Below, in pieces: positions 16,634-25,192 of a stretch of 43,782 nt of DNA. The notes beneath the pieces were generated by a model. The model was given only the letters and a program-made list of their open reading frames with translations, was not told the origin of the DNA and did not search any database. Source of the DNA: an uncultured Ruminococcus sp. Lineage in GTDB: Bacteria; Bacillota; Clostridia; Oscillospirales; Acutalibacteraceae. The stretch covers positions 1 through 43,782 of the forward strand of contig CALYBM010000033.1 in the NCBI GenBank assembly GCA_944412525.1, read 5' to 3'. Every line of letters begins with the position of its first letter. Position 1 is the first letter of the stretch. The position numbers and the translations under genes are program-made.

Positions 16634-17413
16634 ATGAATCTGTTAAGCTTAGCACTTAACTATGTGTTTCTATACTGTATATTTTTACTTTTTGCAGTAT
16701 ATGCAACAAAATATATTATCGCAATACAGGGTATTATAAAGAACAAAAAACCGCCTTTTTTTAAGCTTAATCTACTTGAGCAAATAATAAATATTGAAAT
16801 ACTATTACTTCTACTCTGCATTGCTCTGACTATTTATTTTTATATAAGCAATGAGGTAATTATTTTGGACACGAATTTAGCAAATATTTTAATTAATATC
16901 GGGTGCAGTATAGCGGCTACTGTATTAATGTCAGTGATAGTATACTTTAAATTCTTAAAACATATACCCGATGAAACTAAAAAGCAAATTGACAATTTGC
17001 TAAATGAGCGTTTGGTATATGAAACTACAAATCATAATGCAGTTATACAAAAAAGTGATGATGTTCGGAAGTCCTTATCAGACGAACACGCTGAACTGCG
17101 ACACAATGTTATCTCTGTTACCAAAGAACTCACTTCATTATCAGGAAAATTTGATAATTACAAAGAAATAAAGAGGCTGCAATATGAATATTTAAACTAT
17201 AATGATAAGTCGATAATTGAAAATATCAATAATATCTCCTCATTGGGTGAAGTATTGAAGAGAGTAAATTATGAGAATGTTGAATTAAAAAAGCAATACG
17301 AAACAGTTCAAAAAGAACTTGAAAAGCTAGCCCAAGAAAACGCAGCGCTGAAAGAACAGCTTTCACAATACAGAGATTTGTACCAAAACGACGGTTTCAA
17401 TCTGGGTTTATAA
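16634..17413 (+). CDS. Membrane protein with C-terminal coiled coil, 259 aa
   Basis: Unrecognised family. Three hydrophobic segments lie at about 5-32, 52-75 and 83-110, followed by a cytoplasmic-type charged tail. Residues 120-250 are heptad-rich (KKQYETVQKELEKLAQENAA, then LKEQLSQYRDLYQ), a clear coiled coil. GAGGTGAAAAA precedes the ATG. TTGACA (16593) and TAGAAT (16616) are 17 bp apart but would start RNA almost at the ribosome site, so the real promoter is uncertain. The gene is enclosed by two near-identical terminators. Confidence 0.7.
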   Translation: MNLLSLALNYVFLYCIFLLFAVYATKYIIAIQGIIKNKKPPFFKLNLLEQIINIEILLLLLCIALTIYFYISNEVIILDTNLANILINIGCSIAATVLMSVIVYFKFLKHIPDETKKQIDNLLNERLVYETTNHNAVIQKSDDVRKSLSDEHAELRHNVISVTKELTSLSGKFDNYKEIKRLQYEYLNYNDKSIIENINNISSLGEVLKRVNYENVELKKQYETVQKELEKLAQENAALKEQLSQYRDLYQNDGFNLGL

Positions 17414-17429
17414 ACTACATATTAAAATC

Positions 17430-17460
17430 AAGGCAGAGTGTAAAAGCTCTGCCTTTTGTT
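17430..17460 (+). terminator. Terminator after the coiled-coil gene
   Basis: AGGCAGAG-type arm and CTCTGCCTTTTG arm, nearly identical to the hairpin at 16521-16556. Confidence 0.7.
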
Positions 17461-17469
17461 ATAGACACA

Positions 17470-17498
17470 GCAGTTAAGTTTTACTTGACTGCTTTTTT
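17470..17498 (+). terminator. Second terminator upstream of the pilus genes
   Basis: Arms GCAGTTAAG and CTTGACTGC (one G-T pair) are followed by six T. Since the next open frame begins 27 nt later, it may work as an attenuator or simply insulate the pilus operon. Confidence 0.6.
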
Positions 17499-17524
17499 GT
17501 TAACAGCAGTAAGGAGGAAAATAT

Positions 17525-17599
17525 ATGTATCATATCAGAGACAGACCAAAACAATTAAATTCACATAAAAATAATCAATATCTAAAGGAAGGAGATTAA
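17525..17599 (+). CDS. Putative 24-aa leader peptide upstream of the pilus operon
   Basis: It encodes MYHIRDRPKQLNSHKNNQYL plus KEGD. AAGGAGG lies 8 nt upstream of its ATG. The stop codon overlaps the ribosome site of the large adhesin gene, with one base between stop and ATG, so translation of the leader could couple to the adhesin. It shares its first five codons with the 13-aa frame at 15465. Confidence 0.45.
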   Translation: MYHIRDRPKQLNSHKNNQYLKEGD

Positions 17600-17600
17600 A

Positions 17601-20474
17601 ATGCAAAAAACATTAAAACGACTGCTAATATCTACGCTGTGTGTTCTTATGATTTTTTCTGCATTTCCGATTGCCACTGTATCAGTTGACGCAGCAGGTC
17701 AAACGGCTATTACTCTGAAACAGGAAAAAGAATTTGCATATACAAACAATTGGGATCGAACAGTCGTACAAATGACCGCCGATGGGAAAATGGTTTATTG
17801 TGTTCAACCTGACCTCCCTGCTCCCCCAAACGGCTCTTACCGTACAGATAACGGTAAGTTATCTGAAATTACATCGAGTAATTCTAAATATTCTATGTAT
17901 AGAAAAGCTCTATATTACGGCTATGGCGGAGACGGCTTTAACACATCAAATAATGCATTTAAGACGGACACAAGCAAACATCAGCAGTCAGTAAGCGGAA
18001 ACACGCCAAAAACCTTTTTATCTAATCTCAAGTACAGTCAATACGGATACCCATACACATCATTATCGGGAAATAACTTATATTATATGTTTACGCACTT
18101 GCTCGTATCATATATTTATTACGGTGACAGTACATACAAATCGAAAATGGGTAATTATGTTCCAGAACAAGGCTATTATACCCTCGTCAAAGAGTTTTAT
18201 GCTGCCCTACAGAAAGCACCAACTCCCCCTGTTACAACAAAGCTTTATATGCTGAATGCCGGAAACAGCTATCAAAAAGTAATTGTCATAAGAAACGGAA
18301 TCAAGCTACAATTACAAAAATCTTCATCAAACAGTTCTGTAGAATACAGCCTTGTAGACGCAAGGTACAATATTTATCTTGATAAAAATTGTACAGATTA
18401 CTTCGGATATATAACAACCGATGAATACGGCTTCGGCAAATACGGAGCAGGAGAAAACGGCGTGGATGTTCCCGTACAAACATATTATTGTAAAGAGGTA
18501 GAAGCCCCACCGGGATATGCACTCGATAATACCGTCTACGAGTTTAAAAAAACAAGTTCGTCAGTATCAGGTTCGGTTATATATAAGGCAACCGTTACCG
18601 ATAAACCGCTCATCCACTTGCAGCTTATGAAATCCTCGGCGAATCCTGACATAACAGACGGTAATTCCTGTTACAGTCTTGAGGGTGCAAAGTATAATAT
18701 TTACCTTGATAAGAATTGTACTGATTACTTCGGATACATTACAACTGATAGTAATGGATATGGTAAATATGGAGCAGGAGAAAACGGCGTTGAAGTTCCT
18801 GTGCAAACATACTATTGTAAAGAGGTAGAAGCCCCGAAAGGCTACGACTTGGACGACACTGTCTATACATTCAAGGACAGCGGCTTGGTATCACCAGACG
18901 GAATCAAGATATTCAGAGCATATAACGGAGATAAACAGCCCAAAGACAATCCTATCAATGACCCGATAGGTATCATACTGCAAAAGAAAAACGCAATCAC
19001 GGGTGAAACAACAGGAGTTGGGCTTGAGGGGGCTGTATTTCAAATTCAGTATTACTCCGAATTGATTGATAAGGATTATGATATTTCAAATGGTGATGAA
19101 GTACCGCAGTTAAATGCAGATAACCTTAAAAGAACTTGGTATATTAAAACAGATGAGGACGGTACAGCGTGGCTTCATGAAGATTATTTAGCAGACAACG
19201 AAAGTTATGTTTCAGATGATTTTTATTATTCATCGGTTGAAAATCAAAATCCTTGCATTCCTGTAGGTACAATTGTCATTAAAGAGGTAGAAGCCCCACC
19301 GGGATATACTCTAAGTGACACTACATTTTATCGTCCTATATCAGAGGAGAAAGCTCTTATTGCTCAAGACACAAACACTCCGATTGAAGTACCTATTGAC
19401 GAAATGCCTGCTAACGGCTACATCGGTATCCATAAAATGAATGATTCAAAGCAAGGCGTTGAGGGTGCTGTTTACGGACTGTATTCTGATTCGGCAGCAA
19501 CGGCTTTAGTATCTAAGCTTACGACTGATTCTAACGGAAAAGGTGTTTTTGAGTTTGAAGCGAAAGTTAATCAGACATATTATATCAAGGAAATTACTGC
19601 ACCGACAGGCTATGTTCTTGATACAACTATTTATCCTGTCACCCCAACAGAAAAAAACACAACTGTTGAAAATGCTGTAATTCAAGATGTTTATGAGGAA
19701 ATTGTTAAGGGCAAGCTTCAGATTTTAAAAACTTCCGAAGATAATGAAGTCAAAGATATATGGTTTAAAGTTACATCAACGCTTGGCTATGACTCCAATT
19801 TTGTTACAGACTCCGACGGTTTTACGCCCGTTATAGAGAACTTACCGATTTACGAACCTGCAACACAAGGTAAAACAAAACTGGTTGAGTACACAATAAC
19901 TGAACTGGGCTATCAGAACAGCGACGGAACATACACGCTGCCGTTTAAATATAACACTCCGAAATCTGTTACAGTTACTCTTGACAGCTCAGATACCGTT
20001 AAAACAGTCAGTATCGCAAATACTCTTAAAAAAGGTTCTGTAACGCTGTACAAACAAGATTACAACGGCAAAGCTCTTGCAGGCTCGCAATGGGAATTAT
20101 ATAAATCCGACGGCACAAAACTATCATTTACAGCGACTGGTGTCGGTTCATACTTTCCTGCTTCAACGAGCAATACTACATTATCAACAGATTCAAACGG
20201 CAGACTTTATGTTTATGACTTGACGCAAGGAAGTTATTATTTCATTGAAACAAAAGCTCCGAACGGTACAACAACTTACGGTAAGAAAGTCAGCTTTACA
20301 GTATCGGGAGATGATGAAACAACCCTTGCACCTGTTGTAACAGTAAAAAATAATAAGATTGTTATGTATCAAACAGGCGGTCGTGTTCAGTATCTTTATA
20401 TCACAGGTTTTGTTATGCTGATTATTTCAGTTACTTTACTTTCATATTATTTTAAAAGGAAAAGGAGTAAATAA
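17601..20474 (+). CDS. Large cell-wall adhesin / pilus tip protein with CnaB-type domains
   Basis: A 957-aa surface protein. A signal peptide covers 1-31. Residues about 35-200 resemble a thioester adhesin domain (VYCVQP near 65, YMFTHLLVSYIYYG). At least five CnaB/SpaA-like units follow, several carrying the EVEAPPGY or EITAPTGY signature with the Glu that catalyses isopeptide bonds. The first two, at about 230-330 and 335-430, are near copies of each other. The end has a sortase-like signal YQTGG near 921, a transmembrane segment and KRKRSK. It should be attached by the downstream sortase. AAGGAAGGAG gives a strong start. Confidence 0.85.
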   Translation: MQKTLKRLLISTLCVLMIFSAFPIATVSVDAAGQTAITLKQEKEFAYTNNWDRTVVQMTADGKMVYCVQPDLPAPPNGSYRTDNGKLSEITSSNSKYSMYRKALYYGYGGDGFNTSNNAFKTDTSKHQQSVSGNTPKTFLSNLKYSQYGYPYTSLSGNNLYYMFTHLLVSYIYYGDSTYKSKMGNYVPEQGYYTLVKEFYAALQKAPTPPVTTKLYMLNAGNSYQKVIVIRNGIKLQLQKSSSNSSVEYSLVDARYNIYLDKNCTDYFGYITTDEYGFGKYGAGENGVDVPVQTYYCKEVEAPPGYALDNTVYEFKKTSSSVSGSVIYKATVTDKPLIHLQLMKSSANPDITDGNSCYSLEGAKYNIYLDKNCTDYFGYITTDSNGYGKYGAGENGVEVPVQTYYCKEVEAPKGYDLDDTVYTFKDSGLVSPDGIKIFRAYNGDKQPKDNPINDPIGIILQKKNAITGETTGVGLEGAVFQIQYYSELIDKDYDISNGDEVPQLNADNLKRTWYIKTDEDGTAWLHEDYLADNESYVSDDFYYSSVENQNPCIPVGTIVIKEVEAPPGYTLSDTTFYRPISEEKALIAQDTNTPIEVPIDEMPANGYIGIHKMNDSKQGVEGAVYGLYSDSAATALVSKLTTDSNGKGVFEFEAKVNQTYYIKEITAPTGYVLDTTIYPVTPTEKNTTVENAVIQDVYEEIVKGKLQILKTSEDNEVKDIWFKVTSTLGYDSNFVTDSDGFTPVIENLPIYEPATQGKTKLVEYTITELGYQNSDGTYTLPFKYNTPKSVTVTLDSSDTVKTVSIANTLKKGSVTLYKQDYNGKALAGSQWELYKSDGTKLSFTATGVGSYFPASTSNTTLSTDSNGRLYVYDLTQGSYYFIETKAPNGTTTYGKKVSFTVSGDDETTLAPVVTVKNNKIVMYQTGGRVQYLYITGFVMLIISVTLLSYYFKRKRSK

Positions 20475-20476
20475 AA

Positions 20477-21979
20477 ATGACGAAAACAAGTAAATACAGT
20501 TTCAAGAGAGCAATTATCGCTATAATGATAGTTGCTCTTTTAATTTTCTCAACAATGCCATTTGCTTCAGCTGCCGAGCTTCTTGACAGCTCAAGAAGCG
20601 TATCAATTACACTTGACTGCTCAAAGCCCGGATATACTTTTGAGGTATATCAAGTAGCTTCACTTGAAAGTAATTCCTCAAGCCCGTATGAAACAAAATA
20701 CACACCTCTTGTGACAGAGATCAGTTCAGAAATAAAAGCAGGAAACACAAAAAATATTTTGCTCAAGCTTGACGGACTTTCTCAGCTCCCGGCGACAGCT
20801 GTTTCGTGCGGCACATTTGACAGCTCATCAGCTTCTACAAAAACATTTTCAAACCTTTCACAGGGTATCTACTATGTAAAAGCGATTGCATATCCTGCTG
20901 GTGTAAAGAGCGTTGAAAACTCGGTAGTTGCTCTTCCCTATTTCAGCAATAACAGCTGGGTATATGAAATTGCTCCGATAAACCTCGCAACAAAGGTTGC
21001 TGATGATACGCCGACAACAAATAAAACAATCACAAACAGCACAAAAGGCAATGTAAATTATACAGATGTTTCTCTCGGCGACACGGTAGAATTTATGCTG
21101 AAGAATACAACGGCAGGTTCAAGCTCAATGAAGCTGACGACATACACTGTAAAAGATGAAATGTCAAAAGGCTTAACACTTGATAATAACTCTTTTGCAG
21201 TTTACCTTGCCGATAAAAACGGTTCGAAAATTTCCGACTTGAATGGCACAGATTATGATGTAAATATCACGAATCAGGCTGCAGGCGAAAACACAACTTT
21301 CAATATAGCTCTTACCGAAACATACCTTGCCAAAAATGATTTTTACGAGAGCAATGTTACTTATCTTATTGTGACTTACTCAGCAAAACTTAATAAGTAT
21401 GCAGTAAAAGGTACTGAAGGTAACCCGAACGAAGATATTGAGCTTGAGTACGGTAACAACAGCGGTACAGACAGCGTTCCGGGAAACACTGTATATGTTT
21501 ACACATACGGCATAGGTGTTACAAAACTCAATGAAAAAGGAGAAACGCTTGAGGGTGCAACTTTTGAGTTGTATGTTTCGGAAGAAGATGCAGAGGCAAA
21601 GCAAAACGCTATTGCAAGCGGCACTTCCGATTCAAACGGCGAAGTTGTTTTTTACAACTCAAACGATGAAGAAATCTTACTTGCAAGCGGAGATTACTAT
21701 ATTGTAGAAACAAAAGCCCCCGACGGATATAATGTATACGGCAAAGTTATTCCGATTACAATAGATGTAACATACAACAGCGTATTCACAAACGGTACTT
21801 GGGTTCAAAACGCACCTGAAAACGGAATTGCAACTTGCACCGTAACAGATACAGTAGCAACATTCCCGCAAACAGGCGGTCATGTTCAGTACATATATAT
21901 CGGCGGAGTAACACTCATTATAAGTTCTTTTGTAATTTTACTGTGTACTCGCCGCCGCAGAAAATCAACTGATAAATAA
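20477..21979 (+). CDS. Major (backbone) pilin with isopeptide D2 and CnaB domains
   Basis: A 500-aa surface protein. A signal peptide covers 1-33. An N-terminal pilin domain follows (SITLDCSKPGYTFEVYQVAS). A fimbrial isopeptide-formation D2 domain lies at about 175-345 (GDTVEFMLKNT, YTVKDEMSKGLTLD). A SpaA/CnaB domain at about 355-455 contains EGATFELY and VETKAPDGYNVYG. It ends with FPQTGG near 463, a hydrophobic span and RRRRKSTDK. This is the layout of SpaA-type shaft pilins polymerised by class C sortases. It starts 2 nt after the adhesin gene. Confidence 0.88.
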   Translation: MTKTSKYSFKRAIIAIMIVALLIFSTMPFASAAELLDSSRSVSITLDCSKPGYTFEVYQVASLESNSSSPYETKYTPLVTEISSEIKAGNTKNILLKLDGLSQLPATAVSCGTFDSSSASTKTFSNLSQGIYYVKAIAYPAGVKSVENSVVALPYFSNNSWVYEIAPINLATKVADDTPTTNKTITNSTKGNVNYTDVSLGDTVEFMLKNTTAGSSSMKLTTYTVKDEMSKGLTLDNNSFAVYLADKNGSKISDLNGTDYDVNITNQAAGENTTFNIALTETYLAKNDFYESNVTYLIVTYSAKLNKYAVKGTEGNPNEDIELEYGNNSGTDSVPGNTVYVYTYGIGVTKLNEKGETLEGATFELYVSEEDAEAKQNAIASGTSDSNGEVVFYNSNDEEILLASGDYYIVETKAPDGYNVYGKVIPITIDVTYNSVFTNGTWVQNAPENGIATCTVTDTVATFPQTGGHVQYIYIGGVTLIISSFVILLCTRRRRKSTDK

Positions 21980-21990
21980 TATAATTATTC

Positions 21991-22018
21991 AGAGGGGAGC
22001 AATCCCCTCTGTTATTTT
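21991..22018 (+). terminator. Hairpin between pilin and sortase genes
   Basis: Perfect 7-bp arms AGAGGGG/CCCCTCT with a 6-nt loop, followed by GTTATTTTTA. It is terminator-like and lies just before the sortase start, so it may lower sortase expression relative to pilin. Confidence 0.6.
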
Positions 22019-22022
22019 TACA

Positions 22023-22847
22023 ATGAAAAAAATAATATCTTTATTAATAATCGGATCGCTGTTAACAGCGGGCATTTGCACTGTTCTCTATCCGACAGTC
22101 AGTAATATTATTAACAACATAAATAATGAAAGCACCATAATCGGATATAACAAAAATGTTGATTCATGCTCATCTGAAAAAATTGAAAAAATGTTTTCAG
22201 ATGCACAAAGTTATAATCAAGCATTAGCTGGAAATTATATATCCGGTGACAGTGGTAAATCTCTTGAAATATTGAAAGAATACAACAAAATTCTTGATTT
22301 CGGAGAAGGACTGATTGGATATATAGAGATACCCGATATTAATGTAAATCTTCCTGTTTTTCACGGCGAAAGTGAGGAAGTTTTACAGAAAGGTGCAGCA
22401 CACTTGCAAAACACATCTTTTCCAGTCGGCGGCATCAATACACATACGGTTATTTCAGCCCATTCCGGCTATCCTACCCAAAAATTTTTTGATGATATTG
22501 ATGAGCTGAAAAAAGACAGCTTGATTTATGTTCACACATTAAACCTAACATTAACTTATAAGGTGTGCAGTTCAGAAATTTCAGAACCTGATGACTCAAG
22601 CAAACTCAACATAGCAGAAGGCAAGGATCTAATAACACTTGTGACCTGCTATCCGTATGGTATAAATTCACATAGACTGCTTGTTACGGGAGAACGTATT
22701 AATAATGTTAATACAAGCACCTCCGATGAAACAGCTGAATCAAAAAAACAGATACATTGCTTTCCTTATATCGGTTTAATATGTATTGCTCTTGTGATTA
22801 TATTTTTTATAATCTACAGGATAAAAAGCAAGTTAAATAAACGGTAA
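22023..22847 (+). CDS. srtC: Class C-type pilus sortase
   Basis: A 274-aa membrane transpeptidase that should polymerise the two upstream proteins. An N-terminal membrane anchor covers 1-30. The sortase core (GYIEIPDINVNLPVFHG) has catalytic H147 (VISAHSGYP), C209 (TLVTCYP) and R218 (NSHRLLVTG). A second membrane segment at about 244-268 is typical of class C. No Shine-Dalgarno sequence lies within 15 nt of the ATG, unlike almost all neighbours. Gene order adhesin-pilin-sortase is that of Gram-positive pilus islands. Confidence 0.88.
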   Translation: MKKIISLLIIGSLLTAGICTVLYPTVSNIINNINNESTIIGYNKNVDSCSSEKIEKMFSDAQSYNQALAGNYISGDSGKSLEILKEYNKILDFGEGLIGYIEIPDINVNLPVFHGESEEVLQKGAAHLQNTSFPVGGINTHTVISAHSGYPTQKFFDDIDELKKDSLIYVHTLNLTLTYKVCSSEISEPDDSSKLNIAEGKDLITLVTCYPYGINSHRLLVTGERINNVNTSTSDETAESKKQIHCFPYIGLICIALVIIFFIIYRIKSKLNKR

Positions 22848-22880
22848 TTTACACAGGGATACACGAAAGGAATAATTAAA

Positions 22881-23624
22881 TTGAGAAGAAAAGTAAAAAC
22901 AAAATATATTATATTATTTTCAAGTTTCTGCATTGTTTTCTGTATTGCACTTATTCTTATTAATCTTGTCTTAAACGACCCCCTGACTGCCGAAAGCACC
23001 GCAACCGAACCTGTAAGCAATACATTATCTGTTGAAGAATCGAAATCAGAAACAAAAGCTGAAGAAACGACTTGCAAGGCAACGGAGCAAGCGACAGAAA
23101 AAACCGATAATAAAAAGAAGAACAGCGAAAAGTCCGAAAACAATGAACAGTCCGAAAGCAGAGAAAAATCCGAAAACTATAATAACAGTGATTCTTCAAA
23201 CAGTTATTATAACAATTCGGTCAACAGTTTTCCCGAAACATCGTCGCAAAGCAAAAACGATTCAAGCCAATCATCAAATAAGCCGAATAGCTCATCAAAC
23301 AACACACAAAAGGCAACTAAGCCCACAACAAAGCCCGCAACAAAACCTGAAGCCCAACCTACAACAAAGCCAAAACCCACGGAAGCACAAAGCAACATTC
23401 GTCTTTCCTACAGTTCAATTACTGTAACAAAAGGAGATGTTGTATTTTTAACGCTTAACAACGCTGATAACGGCGTATCGTGGAGTGTAAGCAATTCATC
23501 AGTATTACAAAACTACGGAGGCGGCAATAATCAATGCAGTTTTAAAGCAGTAGGAAAAGGAAGTGCAACAATTACTGCAAATTATAAAGGTAAAAATTAT
23601 TATTGTACCGTTTCAATCACTTAA
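22881..23624 (+). CDS. Membrane-anchored low-complexity protein with a BIG2-like domain
   Basis: A 247-aa protein. One N-terminal transmembrane segment covers about 8-32. A long disordered region (35-165) is rich in E, K, S, N and then T/P/K (KPTTKPATKP). A C-terminal Ig-like domain follows (LSYSSITVTKGDVVFLTLNN, GKGSATITANYKGKNYYCTV). The start is TTG at 22881 with AAAGGAATAATTAAA upstream. The layout suggests a wall-spanning stalk exposing an Ig domain at the cell surface. Its position between sortase and T4SS genes suggests a role in cell contact, which is inference. Confidence 0.65.
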   Translation: MRRKVKTKYIILFSSFCIVFCIALILINLVLNDPLTAESTATEPVSNTLSVEESKSETKAEETTCKATEQATEKTDNKKKNSEKSENNEQSESREKSENYNNSDSSNSYYNNSVNSFPETSSQSKNDSSQSSNKPNSSSNNTQKATKPTTKPATKPEAQPTTKPKPTEAQSNIRLSYSSITVTKGDVVFLTLNNADNGVSWSVSNSSVLQNYGGGNNQCSFKAVGKGSATITANYKGKNYYCTVSIT

Positions 23625-23638
23625 AAGGAGCGTTTTAT

Positions 23639-23986
23639 ATGAATAACAAAAGAAAAGTTTTAAAGAAAATAGCTGCTGTTTCATTAGCGGCAACAGTATT
23701 TATAATTTCTGCTATTCTTCAGGCTAATGCGGCTATTGATTTTTCGGGAGGAGTTACAGAAGTTGCCGATGAAGTTACATCACAAGGAAAAACAATAGCC
23801 GCAACTGCTTTTGGTGCCGTTGCAGTTATAGCTCTTGCATTCACTGCTTCAAAAGGAATAAAAGCGGGACTTACATATCACAGAGGCGAAAATGTTAGTT
23901 TAGGACCCGTCATTGCCGGAGGAATAGGAACAATTGTCGCCGGATTGGCAAGTGCTACTACTTTCTTTGGCTGGTTTGGTTTATAA
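23639..23986 (+). CDS. VirB2/TrbC-like small membrane protein
   Basis: A 115-aa protein. A signal-like N-terminus ends near ILQANA (residue 30). Two hydrophobic stretches follow, at about 50-68 and 85-112, joined by a short polar loop (SKGIKAGLTYHRGENVSLGP). This layout and its position before VirB6- and VirB3-like genes match the T4SS pilin-like subunit of Gram-positive ICEs. AAAAGGAGCGTTTTAT precedes the ATG. Sequence identity to VirB2 itself is not evident. Confidence 0.65.
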   Translation: MNNKRKVLKKIAAVSLAATVFIISAILQANAAIDFSGGVTEVADEVTSQGKTIAATAFGAVAVIALAFTASKGIKAGLTYHRGENVSLGPVIAGGIGTIVAGLASATTFFGWFGL

Positions 23987-23998
23987 AAGGTTTTTATT

Positions 23999-24871
23999 AT
24001 GGATATAGCGACAATACTTGTAGGTTTAATCGCTGCTCTTCTTAATGCTGAAGCAATGAAACCTGTTGTCTCATTTGCTGCTGAATTATCAACAAGCGTA
24101 ATGTTAATGAATAATGATTTTACAACATCTTTGTTTGATAACAGCGTAGTTATAAGCTTTTTGTGGTTTATTTCAATTGTAGGAAGCATTTTCTTTGTTT
24201 TCGGCATAGGATTTGCTTTCTCTGAATGGGCCATAGATTGCAACGAAAACGGAAGTGCTCCAAATATATTATCAACATTTAAAAATTCAATAATAGGATT
24301 TGCTGCTTTAATGAGCTTTGCAACACTGCCTGTTTTGCTTTTAAAATGGATCAACGACATTGCCAATACTCTTTGTTCCGCATTGAGCGGTGCAAATATG
24401 GAAAACACAATGAATAATTTGTGGACTGATATTGAGGATTTAAACTTTTTCTCGGGCTGGGGATCGCCTATATTTTCAATTATAATTCTTATATGCATTG
24501 TTAGGGTGTTTCTTGCAAATCTCAAGCGAGGCGGAATTATGGTAACTCTTATTACGGTAGGTTCGCTTCATATGTTTTCCGTTCCCAGAGGCTATACAGA
24601 CGCATTTTGGAGTTGGTGCAAACAGGTTATAGGACTATGTATCACTTCGTTTATGCAGAACCTGTTATTAATAATAGGAATGATTGTGTATGTTAATTCC
24701 GATATGGATGTTTTTGACCTTGTTCTCGGAGCCGGAGTAATGCTGTCTTCAACTGAAGTTCCGAGAATATTACAGCAATTCGGTCTTGATACATCTATGA
24801 AAGCAAATGTTTCACAGGCAATATACGGTGTAAGCGGAATTATGAGTATAGCATCTGCATTTACGAGATAA
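23999..24871 (+). CDS. VirB6/TrbL-like conjugal transfer membrane protein
   Basis: A 290-aa polytopic membrane protein with about six hydrophobic segments, including WFISIVGSIFFVFGIGFAF, SPIFSIIILICIVRVFLANL and MQNLLLIIGMIVYV. The motif FLANLKRGGIM and the ending VPRILQQFGLDTS are those of the CD0411-like/TrbL group of Gram-positive T4SS (I think DUF6045). It would form the inner-membrane channel. It starts 12 nt after the VirB2-like gene. Confidence 0.75.
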   Translation: MDIATILVGLIAALLNAEAMKPVVSFAAELSTSVMLMNNDFTTSLFDNSVVISFLWFISIVGSIFFVFGIGFAFSEWAIDCNENGSAPNILSTFKNSIIGFAALMSFATLPVLLLKWINDIANTLCSALSGANMENTMNNLWTDIEDLNFFSGWGSPIFSIIILICIVRVFLANLKRGGIMVTLITVGSLHMFSVPRGYTDAFWSWCKQVIGLCITSFMQNLLLIIGMIVYVNSDMDVFDLVLGAGVMLSSTEVPRILQQFGLDTSMKANVSQAIYGVSGIMSIASAFTR

Positions 24872-24873
24872 GA

Positions 24874-24898
24874 GTAAGTGCCCTTTACGGGCACTTAC
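24874..24898 (+). other. Intercistronic hairpin (variant of the dispersed-palindrome position)
   Basis: Perfect 10-bp arms GTAAGTGCCC/GGGCACTTAC with a 5-nt loop, between the VirB6- and VirB3-like genes. It occupies the same place relative to stop and ribosome site as the dispersed palindrome but has a different core. Confidence 0.6.
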
Positions 24899-24911
24899 GG
24901 AAAGGATAAAC

Positions 24912-25190
24912 ATGAAAAAAACATACTATTATCCCGATAATTTAACAGCTAACTCACCTTTTATGAAATATTGGTCGATTTCCGATATAGCAATATTATT
25001 CGGTATTGTTATATTAAGTCTTTTGCTGTTGATTTCAATACGCGTATGGCTCACATTTTTAATTGCAATAATATACGGTTTCTTGTCAATGAAGATAACA
25101 AAAGGCTACTCAATAATTAAATTTATTATTTTATATACCAGATACTTAATTACTGACGAGCTGATCCTTAAATGGAGCGGAGGTAACTGA
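24912..25190 (+). CDS. PrgI/VirB3-like T4SS protein
   Basis: A 92-aa protein with two adjacent transmembrane segments at about 22-66 (ISDIAILFGIVILSLLLLIS, then VWLTFLIAIIYGFLSM). It lies immediately before the VirB4 ATPase, 2 nt apart. PrgI-family proteins are the Gram-positive VirB3 equivalents and recruit VirB4 to the channel. The start has GGAAAGGATAAAC. Confidence 0.75.
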   Translation: MKKTYYYPDNLTANSPFMKYWSISDIAILFGIVILSLLLLISIRVWLTFLIAIIYGFLSMKITKGYSIIKFIILYTRYLITDELILKWSGGN

Positions 25191-25192
25191 AT

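Noticed and set aside
23878-24525. Minus-strand 215-aa frame
   Set aside because: Shadow of the VirB2- and VirB6-like genes, which have family features and ribosome sites.
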